Source: Cyclospora cayetanensis
Lineage: Eukaryota > Apicomplexa > Conoidasida > Eucoccidiorida > Eimeriidae
Length of the DNA stretch: 64,000 nt
NCBI RefSeq assembly: GCF_002999335.1
Contig: NW_020312481.1
Location: forward strand, 1 to 64,000
Direction of reading: 5' to 3'
Positions 11,901-22,200 of this stretch are shown piece after piece (within the stretch, counting starts at the first letter, position 1; every line of letters begins with the position of its first letter). The position numbers were made by a program, and so were the translations under genes. A model generated the notes under the pieces. It worked only from the letters and a program-made list of their open reading frames with translations, was not told the DNA's origin and searched no databases.

Positions 11901-14900
11901 GTCATTCGGTCGCTGGGGAGTCTCGGGAGCTTTGCGCTTCCCGGGAGCGCAGAGAGCTGCATCGTCCCTTGCTGTGAGCAGTGTCTCCTGGATCAGCAGG
12001 AGGAGGTTATAGTGGCAGCCGTCACTGCGCTTGCCCAGCTTGCAGCAGACGATCTTCTGCGTCCTTCCTCCAGAGGCACTTACGCGCTGTTGGGCCGAAG
12101 AGTTGTGCCTCTGCTGCTTTTCCCGTCCCTCCTGCTGCGGGGAGTGTTGCTGCATCTCCTTGCGGCCATACAAAAGAGTTGGGGTCCTGTGCAGACGTAC
12201 GCGCTTTTGATGCCCCTCCTGCATCCTGTCTTGAGACGGCACAGCGACGACGTGCTGCTGGTGGAACGGGTGTCTGCTTTCCTGCGACCTCCGCTGTCCA
12301 GACAGCTGCTGCTGGGCCTGCTGCATCAGCAGATGCGCGGCAGACTGAGCGAGCAGGCGCTAGCACTCCTCTTTTCGACGCCTGCGCTGAAGGCTGCGGA
12401 AACGGTCCAGCGACGGCTCAGACGCAGCTCTACGCAAAAGCTCCTGGAACCCTGCGATGCTGAGTGCAGCAGCAGCGATGGCAGCAACAGCAGCAGCAGC
12501 TGTGGGAGCAGCAGCAGCGACGGCAGCAGCAACAGCTGTTGTGAGAGCATTCTTCCTCGCGGCAGCAGCACTCCATCTGGGATAAGGCCTCCTATCCCTG
12601 TTAAAGGCCCCTTGGAGGGGCAGCAGGTGCCTCGTGTGGGGTTCTCTTGGCAGTCTGTCCTTTTGAACTTGGAGAAGGCAGCTGGTGCTTCTGTCGCGCC
12701 TGTCCACTACGGGGTGTCTCCTGTGCAGAGGCCAAGAGACAGGAGCAGTCTGCAGGAGGAACGGCAGGTGGCTAAGGGGGGAGTCCATGCAAGCACGGGC
12801 AGCGAGGCTGGCTCCTTGCGTCCTCCTCCTGTGTTGGAGCTCGCGAGATTTCTGTGGCATATTGGCAAAGCAAATCGACACGCTCTGCTGCTGCTGCTCC
12901 CCACGCTGCTTGCAAGGCGGCAGGCAGCAGCAGCAAACGCAGCGGCCGCAGCGAGTGCAGACGAAGACGGCTCGTTGGTCACAGCCGTTCATTATCCAAT
13001 CGGCTCTGCCGTGGAAACTCTAGGATTCTTGGATGCGACACTGGACACAGCAGCGCAGCTGCAGGCTTCTGCTAACGGAGACAGCCGCCCCTTGTGCTGC
13101 AGCGTGTATTTCAAGCAGGGTAGGTCCCGTTGGACCCCTTCCCTCCCTGCGCTCTATTAGCTAGCTAGCTAGCTAGCTAGCTAGCCATGCCTTCGAAGCC
13201 TCCCACCGCAGCTTGGGGAACGGGCAGGCAGGTGCGTGAGGCTCTGCGCAGCCTTGGGGCGTTCAAATTCTGCATTGCCTACAATACCTTGCGTTGCGCA
13301 TGATGCGGCTCCACCACAGTGCAATCGCCGCGCGTGCTTTTTCTCCTTGCAGCTGAAAAAGCTCTTCGGTACATGTTGCCACAGGGGCCTCCCTGCCGTC
13401 AAGTTCTCAGTGCCATGCGCTTGGCTCCCACTCCCCCCAACACGTCGCCGCTGACTCGCGTCTCTCTTTGGGGCCTGCTTTCAGAGACGCTTCTGCCGCA
13501 TGTCATGCAGCTCGTGCTCAGGCACCAGCTGTTGCTTTTGCAGCGCTGTCTCTTTCCGGAGGAAGCCCGTGCGACTGTGGTCAGCACACACAGCACCCCG
13601 AACAACATCAAAGAGGGCGGCGGCTGCAAGACGACTCAGTCACTGGAGCCGCCGCAACTGTCGCTCGCACACACTCTGCATGGTATGTGTCCAGCCGAGG
13701 TCTCTAGTGCTGCTGCAAAATCAGCAACACGAGCGGCACTTGCTGCAGCCTCTGCAATTGCCGGTGCCTTGGGAAGGTATCTGTGGACATACCCCCCACA
13801 GCCGTCGCTCCTGCAAGCCCTCCTAGGGCTGTCTACACACCACAACAAGGTAAGCAGAAATTGGGGTATTCTCTAGATGCTTGGACTCTGCTGCTGCTTT
13901 TGCTGTTGCTGCTTTTGCTGCTGCTGCTTTTGCTGCTGCTGCTTTTGCTGTTGCTGCTTTTGCTGTTGCCGTTAGGATCTGGCGTGCAGAAGGCGCTGTG
14001 ACGTGTCTTTCTTATCACGTATTTTCTGGCCTTGAAATTTTTTCGGCGTCTCTGGAAAACGCTCTGAGAAGGAGGCCTCACCTCCTAACCCTTCCCCCCT
14101 CCCCCCTCCGCTTGCACCATGCCTCAGCCTGTGTGCCAGTGCGTTTCCGCTGCCTCCACGCCTCCCGCACCTTGCAGCCATCTCCGAAAGGGTGTGTTTT
14201 CGCGTCTGCCTGCCTTGCAGCACAGCTCCTCGCTCTCAATACAAGCAAGTTGTGGGCCCCCCGTAGTGTCGGGGGCCTATCTGGCGTTGCTCCTGGCGGC
14301 TACGACTCCAGCCGCTGCAGTTGCTGCCCTGACGGCAGAGGTTCCTGGCTCTTCTGGTGCGCTTGCACCGCTGAAGCAGGTGCTGCTGAGAGCTCGACGA
14401 GGCCCTTCTCACGAGCTCCCCAGCAGCGCCTGGTGGTTAGAAGCAGCCGCAGCGACGGCAGCAGCTGCAGCAGCGGCAGCTGCGGCAAGTGGGAAGCGTC
14501 TTCCTCTGAGTGCCCCCCCTCTGTCTCCCTACAGAGGCAGCATCACTTCTACAGGGGTTCCCCCGCCTCTGCAGCGAGACTGGAGGTGTGTCGTGTTGGG
14601 CTTGCCGAGGCGGCCTTCTCTCGAGGTGGGCAGACTGCAGCGGCTCGACGAGGGGCTTTTCAGTCTCTATCCTTACCAGCAGCGTCTCACCGACTCCGTG
14701 GATGCCTTTCCTTCCGCGGAGAGACGGCACTCCACCCTTGCACGGAGACTCTCGACAGGACCCTCTACTCCTCCCCCCCACCCTGCCGCTGTCGCCGCTG
14801 CTGCTCTTGGAGGCTCCCAAGCCACTCTCCTTGCTAACGGCAGCGGCAGCGCTGCTGCTGCAGGCGCTGCGTCAGTGAGACTCTCAGGGAAGCCTGCGTG

Positions 14901-17476
14901 GAGGACTGTCTCAACAGTAGTCGGGGGGCTTACCGCCGACAGCAGTGGGGTGCAACTGCTTCCCGTGGCTTTAGGATCGACGGCAAGTTCTCGCATGGGG
15001 AGAGCTCTCCCTGCAGGTCTGCAAGACTGGGCAGCAACGCAGCAAGCAATCGGCACGAATCTCGACAGAAAGGGGGCGTCAATCTTCTCTGGAAATGGAA
15101 TTGCGGGATTGCCAGATCTGTCCTGCTGGAAACCTAAGGGCCTGTGGCTTCGTAGCTTCAACGACTTCGAGGCTCTCTGCTGCCGAGGAGGCGGCGTTTT
15201 GAGTCTTGCAGCCACTGACGATGGCCGTCTTCTTTGTGCTGCTCCCCTTGCTCTTCGAGGGGGCGAGATACGCGTCTGGAAGGCCGTCTCGCTACTGGCT
15301 GCCACACGCCGTAAGTCTTCGTTTCGCCGCACAGCTCACCACATAGAGAACAACACTTCCTTGCGCCCGAAGGGATTCTTCCCCTCTTTCTTCGCTCTCG
15401 AACCACGATGCCACCCCAGGCCGCATGGCGCCCGGATTTAAACCGCTTTTTCGAATTTCTCGTGGGGAGCAGAATAATGTATGTGCTGCTGTGTGTGGGC
15501 TGCATGCATGCATGCATGCAGCACCCATCGTTGGCTTCTGGCAGCTGCCCTCTCAGCTTCACCTGACGGCGCAGTGCCTCATTCAGAACACTAAAACCCT
15601 GGCCGTAGGAACGTCGGACGGGGCTTGTCATTTGGTGCGGCTTGACAGCGGCAACAGCAACTGCAGCAGCAACTGCAGCAGCACTGCTGCCTCCTCCTCC
15701 TCCATCCCGGGGGCAGTGCTGCGCTTGCAGACTCCGCGGCTTTTTCCCGCGCCTCTAGAAGCGCAGCCTTGCGTGCTCCTGGAGATCCTCCAGCGGTCTC
15801 AGCAAGGCGACAAGGGTGTGCATGCTTTAAGGCCTAAAGAGAGCGCCGCTGCTGCACGAGCTGCAGTGTCTCTGTCCAGGCTCATGCACAGAGCGGCGGC
15901 GGAGGGAGCCTCTGCGCAGCGTGCGATTGCAGGGGTTGCAGCTGCACGCGCGTCGACAGCAGCAGCTGCCGCGGGAGGCAACGGTATTGCGTGTTTGTGT
16001 CACCAAGATACTGCACTGGAGCAGCTCCTCTTGTATGCTCTGCGAAACGGCTTGTTCGGGGGCTGGGATCTCCGCACCGCTTCGCCGTGCTTCGCTGCGC
16101 ATCTTCCTCCCTGGTTTGGAGCTCCTTCGGCGGAGGCTATCGGTTTAGATGCTCGCTGCGCAGTTGTGGGGACTACGGGGGGCTTGCTTTTGCACTACGA
16201 CCTTCGCATGCAGGTGCCAGTGAGTGCCTGGCTGCTGCAGCCAGCAGCACCCATCAAGCACTTGCTTTTTGTGGACCCTTCTGTAGCCGCGATCTCTGTT
16301 GGCAGCGCGAAGATCGCTGCAGGCATCGGTTCCCCCTGCTTGCAGCCAGACGACACGCCCACCTGCTGCCTGGTGGTCCTCTTGGAGCAGGGGGCCTTCC
16401 CCCTGCTCCTCCTCGATCTGATGGACGGCTCTGTCGTGAGGGGATACAACACCTCCTGCTTTGCGGACGCTGCAATAAAGGCAGCCGCGGCAGAGGCTGG
16501 AGCCCTTGGGGCAGCTCAAGGCTGTGCAGTGCCTCGGCTTGTTCCTGTGCCGATGGAGGCTCTGCGCATGCCATCGGCAGCCAGTCATTTGTTACCCCAG
16601 AATGCAGGATTAGCAGGATCTCTGCGTCGTGTAGCTGATCGAGCAGCCCTTCATACGCCCTGCTGTCTGTGGTCTCCTTCCCCATTACGGGGCCCCACTG
16701 GTTTCGTACTAACCGCGGGAGAGGACCGCTGTGTGCACTACTGGGATTTGGCAGAAGAGCGCGCTGTCTTTGCTGCGAACCTGGGGGAGAGACAAGAGCA
16801 ACAACAGCAGCGGCAACAACAGCAGCAGCAAGTTGGCGAGCCTACAGGGGTCGCTGCGGCACCGATTTCCCCCCCGAATACGGTCTTTCTAGACCACGAC
16901 CTCGTCAGCTCTTATTGCGTGTTAGGGCCCCCCAACGCATGTGGCTGCAGGGCCAGAGAAGATTCCGCTTTCTCTCTCATGGCTTCTCTTACTGTCGAGG
17001 GGACGCACGTGCTGCAGCAAGTGTGCAGCCGTTCAGCCCAAGGTAAGCGATTCATGCAGTTTGTTGCTGCTGCTGCAGCAGGTCGGGGGCCTGGAAACCT
17101 GGGAGCACTTGCGGAAAAGGATCCGCCTTGTACACGCGCTCGATCGTCAGCAGACTCGGAAGCTGGAGGATACAGCGGCTCCCCATCCGGAGGGGCAGGG
17201 GACTCGAGGCGAAATGGGAAGGGACTGGTCACGATAGACGGCACAAGCTGCAGGGCTCCTGGGGGGGGGTGCTGCTGTGTATCGCCCTCTTCACGATCCA
17301 CCATCTCCTCTTGGGCCCCTGCGTGGATTCCAGAGGATGCTTCAGATGCATTCATAGGGTTCAGGGGGCCCTCGCCGATGCACAGGGATGCCATAACGGG
17401 CCTGGCTGTCATAGGGCAGTCAGATCTGTTTTTAGCTACAGCGGGGAGGGATGGCATTGTTAAAATATGGTCGTAA
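5922..17476 (+). CDS. VPS15: VPS15/PIK3R4, regulatory subunit of the VPS34 PI3-kinase complex
   Basis: VPS15 is the membrane-anchored regulatory pseudokinase that pairs with VPS34 to make PI3P in endosomal and autophagy pathways. Exons with agreeing phases are 5922-6253, 7094-7438, 7885-8833, 9237-13119, 13353-13849, 14221-15310 and 15522-17476; they join to 9051 nt (3016 aa). The start MGNAMSGG fits N-myristoylation, as in other VPS15 proteins. The kinase fold keeps a lysine in FCKLF (about residue 71), HCDIKTENM replacing HRD (about 170) and LTDAAPW where human has the DFG-like LTDFASF. APER at the exon 2/3 junction is followed by Phe. A glutamine tract lies near 284-315. HEAT repeats follow, including the conserved segments YILPALHRLS and LLPYLIVQLND. 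A WD40 propeller spans about 2300-3016 and ends DGIVKIWS. Human PIK3R4 is 1358 aa, so this copy is more than doubled by low-complexity insertions. Confidence 0.95.
6308..6530 (+). repeat. 22-bp pyrimidine minisatellite in VPS15 intron 1
   Basis: About ten tandem copies of a 22-bp unit (TCTCTTTCTTTCTATATCTC plus two variable bases) occupy the first intron. Copies alternate at the last bases (CC, GCT, TTT variants). Confidence 0.93.
8058..8153 (+). repeat. CAG/CAA tract coding for polyglutamine in VPS15
   Basis: An in-frame tract of CAG and CAA codons interrupted by GAG gives repeated Q-Q-Q-E blocks and then pure Q. Further short Q and S tracts follow at about 8239-8277 and 8679-8713. The mixed codons suggest an older tract rather than a recent pure-repeat expansion. 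Confidence 0.92.
8935..9180 (+). repeat. TATG/TATA-rich microsatellite in VPS15 intron 3
   Basis: Degenerate TATGTA, TATAAATA and TGTG runs fill nearly all of the intron between 8833 and 9237. They give spurious isoleucine/tyrosine-rich open frames on both strands. Confidence 0.88.
9615..10049 (+). other. Stop-free intron-like segment inside VPS15 exon 4
   Basis: The segment starts with GTACGT directly after an Arg codon and ends with TTCAG at 10049. It is 435 nt long (145 codons) and has no in-frame stop. Splicing would join LGKR to PAVDVLEELEERKLRLYDE without a frame change. The translated segment is unlike the flanking sequence: it contains a duplicated THIHLATHI-type stretch and resembles nothing in human VPS15. 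It may be a normal intron, an optional one, or coding insertion; the sequence alone does not decide. Confidence 0.55.
11484..11585 (+). repeat. GCAGAA hexanucleotide-like tract coding for Ala/Glu
   Basis: A tract built from GCA and GAA codons with variants encodes an alternating alanine/glutamate stretch inside the VPS15 HEAT region, between two conserved segments. It probably forms a charged helical spacer. Confidence 0.8.
13158..13185. repeat. CTAG tetranucleotide repeat in VPS15 intron 4
   Basis: Seven uninterrupted TAGC units make a self-complementary run 39 bp after the splice donor at 13120. CTAG is usually scarce in coding DNA, and the run stops every frame. Confidence 0.92.
13888..13971 (+). 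repeat. CTG-rich minisatellite in VPS15 intron 5
   Basis: Tandem units of CTGCTGCTTTTG and CTGTTGCTGCTTTTG fill the start of the intron after 13849. This is the complement of the CAG-type repeats found in the exons. All frames are open across it, so it produces artefactual leucine-rich or alanine/phenylalanine-rich frames. Confidence 0.88.
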
Positions 17477-19210
17477 GCGGGCTAGGGCCCAAGAAGAACG
17501 CCACGGAGGCCCGAAGCTCCGCTTGCATGCTGCTTTTTTTGGTGCTTTTTTATGCGGCAGCATCTCCTAGTAGCATAGATTGGAGCTTGTTGGGAGGGCC
17601 ATCGCTGCAACAGGTTTGCCACTATGGTCATAGCAGTAGACACAGCATCTATACAGAAACAGTGAGAGCACTCTTTCAAAATTCCTCAGTGCAGCTGCCC
17701 AGTCCTAGGGCACGAGTGCTTTCTGTCATATTGCTGTACGGCTGTACATCCCGCTGGACGGGGAGGGCCGGGGGTTGGAGAAGGGGTCACTTCTTCGCGT
17801 GGTTGGCATTAGGCCTCTTTGGGAAAGTCTCTAAGGATGCATATCTAGTGGAGGAGGGTGTGTACGTGTGCAGTAGAACGAGGCAGAGGCAAACGGATGT
17901 GCGCTGCTTAGGTGTCTAGACACCCTACTGGAGTGTGTGTGTGTGTGGGAGTGGGTGCACTTGTAGCACATCTAAAAAGGACCTTATTATTAAGGGTAGC
18001 TCAAGCATTCCTCCCTGCGGTACGCCCCTTCCCGGCAAGGGGTTGGTGCGGCTCTGTCTGTATGTGGGTTGGTACAGAGGGCAACGGGGACACTGACGTA
18101 TGAGGGTGTTGCCGCTCCCGTGTCATTCCGCAAGCGGAATGCACAAAAAGGGCGAGCGGCTCGAAAATTGCAGCACTATTCGTGTATTACGACTCCCCAC
18201 GGGCTTTTGTATTTCCCTTACTAGGGGATCACTAACTGGACGCCGCCAGAATGACAGCAAGAGAGGCCGCCTTGATATACTAGGCAGCTCTCAACAAAGC
18301 CTTCTCCACTCTTTGTGGGGCACTTGAACTCGCGAGTTTGCCCACGGCAAATAATCCCTCAATCTGGTGTTCTGCGACTTCTCAGCGCTTTTCTGCAAGA
18401 ACCGATTCTCGGGGAGGGACATAAAGCCCTTCTCTGTTTGCATGAACGTAGTCATCCAAATCCCTGCACTGGGGGTCACTTCGGTCTTGAGCGGCCTACC
18501 TGCCGCCAGTGTATCCACACATGTACGAAGGCACATCCGCTCAACTCTGCCGGCGCTTAAGGCTGACATCTCCTCTGGGCGATGCGCGTGGCTCTCAGGG
18601 GCTCGTTGATGGAGCGGAGGACGAACGTAACTGAGGCGAGCAGCTGTCTGCTGCAGGCCGTAATACCTACCTAAGGCAGACGGGGGGGACAGCAGGTGGG
18701 GGAAAGGAAGGGGTGGGGTAAGGGGGGAGAACTGAGTGGCCAGGAACTTTCCTGAACAAAAAACAATTGCCACTGATAGCGGGCGGAGACGAACGGAAGT
18801 AGCAAACACGACGGAGCTTGGCAGCCCTAGGAGGCTACACAAACAAGCTACTCCTTTTCAAACAGAGAACGCTGGTGTGACGAGGGGAGACCTTGGCGCT
18901 GTCCACAAGGGTGCCTCCAGATCCGTTTAGTGCTTCCGCGATGGAGAAGCCTATTCGGGGGTGAGCTCTTTGGGGGGACTGCTGCGAAAGCCTCGAAGGT
19001 TACCCCAGGGGCAGGGCCTTCGCTGCCGTATCAACAACACGAGCAGCAGGCGAGGTGCTACGACTGCTGCTAGGGATTAGAGACGCAGCCACTGCCACCA
19101 GAGTCTCCTCTCAGCCTGCTAGCTAGGTGAGGTAGGGGTACGGCTGCAACTACACATGCCTTCGCAAGGGAGGCCTGCTATCCTGCAGAGGCCTCCTCTG
19201 GGGAGAGAAC
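17477..19210. other. Convergent intergenic region, VPS15 and ApiAP2
   Basis: This 1.7-kb stretch between two convergent stop codons should hold both 3' untranslated regions. A short GT run lies near 17935-17948. An open frame at 18842-18291 (minus) has no recognisable motif or splice partner, and I do not call it. Confidence 0.6.
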
Positions 19211-22200
19211 TCATTGTGCAATTAAGAACGTGGGGTCCCATGAGTTTGCCCTTTCTCCATCAACGCCGGTGCTTGGCGCAACTGGCCCCGCGTTCCCGCA
19301 AACGGTGGGCTCCTCCTTGGTCATGACTGGAGCAGACTCACCAGTCCTAGGGAAGCCGCACACCTGCTGAGGAGTCACAACAAGGGGGGGGCCTTGATGC
19401 CCTCCCCCGCTGGTAGCACCGCCGCAAACGAGCGACGACAGCGGAGCTAGTGGCGCCTCGGGGTATTCGCGCTTGGAGGCAATGCAGTCTTGAAGGCCAT
19501 GATGGCCATCGAAACCACTATTACATAGGGCTGATGCTTCACCTGGGCAGCTGCCGGCGTAGCGGCCACCTCCAAAGGAGGCGGAAGCGACTTGGTTAGA
19601 GATCTCGTCTTTAGAGAATAAGTTGCGGGTGCCAGAAGGATGGGCTTGAGGGTTTTCCTCAGCAGTTGAGTCTGCGGGGGGGGCAGCTTCGAGGGACAGG
19701 CTTACTCCTCCCTCGAGCAAGCCGGATTGCAGGTGGTGTTGAAGCAGCTCTCCCCCGTTCCCATACTTTTGCTGGTCCGTCATATCCATCATAACTGAAG
19801 GATCTCCGAAGGCGTTGCAGGAGGGTCCCCCCGCGGAGGGCCAGAAGTAGCCATGTTGTGCGTAGCTGTTACTGGAGCAGCCTTCTCCTGTCTGGAACTG
19901 TTGTTGTGTGTGCAGCAGATGGAGGCCTTGGTCCATGGGAGGCGGCTGCATTAGCTGGTTGTGCTGCTGCTGGAGCGGCTGTGTATACGTCGATGCGGAA
20001 GGCACTGGCTCTGCAGGCGCGTCTTCGGGCTCCGAGTTCTGTTCAGGGGAGGCAGTTGGTTCGTAGGCAAATGTTTGTTGGGCTTCTCTTAGGAGTTGTG
20101 CAGGAACACTCCTAGCCTGACACAGTGCCTGGAGGCACAAGGCCCTCGCTTGTTGCTCCCCGTGTTTGGGAGCGGCATACTGGCGTGTCTTGCGGTGCCC
20201 GCTGGCGCGATCATGCCACTCGGCTCGCCAACATCGAACCCCCCGAACAAGCAGCGAGTAGATCCTTCCGATTGTACGGGTGCCATGGCCTCCACTACCA
20301 CCCCCAGTGCCGCTGCGTCCCGAGGCGCCACTGGATTGTCCCTTGTTGCGCGCTGGAGTGACACCACAGCGAGATCGTCTAGAACAGGAGACAGATGAGC
20401 CTGCTGTGGGAGTGCGAACTCCAGGAGTCTGCACGGCTGTGGAAAACTGCTGCTGCAGCGGGCGGTACGCCGCATCCCCTGTACAGCTGAGGGGGAAGCC
20501 TTCTAGTCCAGAGGGGGCTGATTGTAAGACCTGGTGCTGGTGCTGCTGCTGCTGCAAGGCTAACTGGGGGTCGCAGTGCGCAAAATGAAGCGCTGAGGGG
20601 TACACTGCGCCTCCGCCTCCCCCTGTGGAAGCGGCTTGATTTGCTGGGTAATTCTCAATGGTCATCTGGGGCCCATTGCCGCCACGCAGGTCCTGGAAGG
20701 CTAGGGGGCTTTGCACGCTGGACATGGAGAGTGGCGTGTCGCCTGAGCAGCTACTCCAGCGAGTCCGGCTGGCTTCCGTTGAAAGCACGTGCGATGCGCC
20801 AGTCGAAAGGGAGGCAGCGGTTGTGGCATCCACTGTGCCCAGAGGGAAGTCCACCAGCGGAGCCAGGGGGCTCTGACAGGGTGTCTCGTATCCTATCGTG
20901 CCACAGGACCCCGTCGGAAGTAAAGGGAGACTGCCGATGGCGCCTTTGGTCAGGGGACGGCCTCCACTGCCTGAATAGGCGAGCTGGGACGGTATCCACG
21001 AGGCCGCGTCTGGGAGAGCTGGCTCGTGCCCTTCAGCGCGATACCTCTTTGTAACGGGTTCTGGCGTGCCAAGAGCAGAGCAGGTGCTGCCGCTGCCTTT
21101 GCGCTTCAAAGGCAAGTCCTTCCCCCCTCCCTGCTGCTTCCCCCCTCCTGAGTCGTCCCCTATTTCCTGCGCTCCTTGAGAGCCGCCAGCGGAACCCCAG
21201 TACTGCCCGGCGCCCCCTCCCTGAGTAGCTCCCAAGGCTGAGCCGTACAACGGCAGTTGCGGTGATAGCGGCGTCGGCTGGTGCACGACCTGGCTGCCCC
21301 AATCCGCACTGGCGGAAGTAATGCCTCCTGCCACAGCCTCGGATGGCACACCGTTCGAGCCTAGTCCTTGGGCGCCGTTGGCAAGCGCAGACTCACCTCG
21401 CTGCGTCATCATCCCGTGGGTATCAAGACCCCCTTGGAAGGGCTGCTGATGCGCCGGCACCTCACAATTTGGAGCAATCCCCTCGTCCGCCTGCTGGGGC
21501 TGCGAGTAGCCAACAGTGCTGAGGGTGTCTCCGAAGCCGTGAATAGGAGGGAATGGCTTCGAACTGATCTGTGGTTGCTGTTGCTGCTGGGGTTCTTGCT
21601 CCTGGTGCTGCTGTTGATGCGGGGGCTGGGGTGAGTGCTGCTGCTGGCTCGAGCTGTGTCCCTTACCTGCATCATCTTCGCCAGTCGCCGCATGCAGCTC
21701 CAAAGCCGTCAGCCGCCCTTCGGCCAGCTCGGAGCTCTCCTCGCCGTGGGTTTGGTGCTGCTGCGTGAGGCGGCTAGTGGCTGTACCTGTAGAGTCCTTA
21801 GAGGCCTCGCGCAGAACCCGGCTTCTCGTTGAAGCCCTCAGGGTAGGTCCCCGTTGACGGTATCCCTCAGCAGGCTTCATTTGCTGGTTCTGTTGATGCG
21901 GCGAAGACGCAAAAACACCGAACGTCGTTGCACCTATGGCTCCAGCGGCAAAGCTTCCCCGCGTTTCCATTTGGCTGCTTTGTTTTTGACCTTGTTGTTG
22001 TCTTGTCTGTTCCATGGCTGCCGTCGAGCTTTTTGACATCAGAGGGCCCTCGTCTGTTGAGGCCCCTTCAGCCTCGAGAAGGGCCGTACCGGTGGCAGCT
22101 ACGGACTGTTGGGCGTGCGTTGGGGAGGGGGCAGCCTTGACTTCCTCCAAGATGCCTTCAACGCCTTCTTCACGAACTCTTCGTGTCACTTCGGTCAGAC

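Noticed and set aside
13181..13402. Short frames beside the CTAG repeat
   Set aside because: They fall in VPS15 intron 4, and the neighbouring exon 4 and 5 phases agree without them.
13783..14837. Leucine-rich and Ala/Phe-rich frames crossing 13888-13971
   Set aside because: The CTG minisatellite lies in a VPS15 intron. The donor at 13850 and acceptor at 14220 agree in phase, and the frames do not match VPS15.
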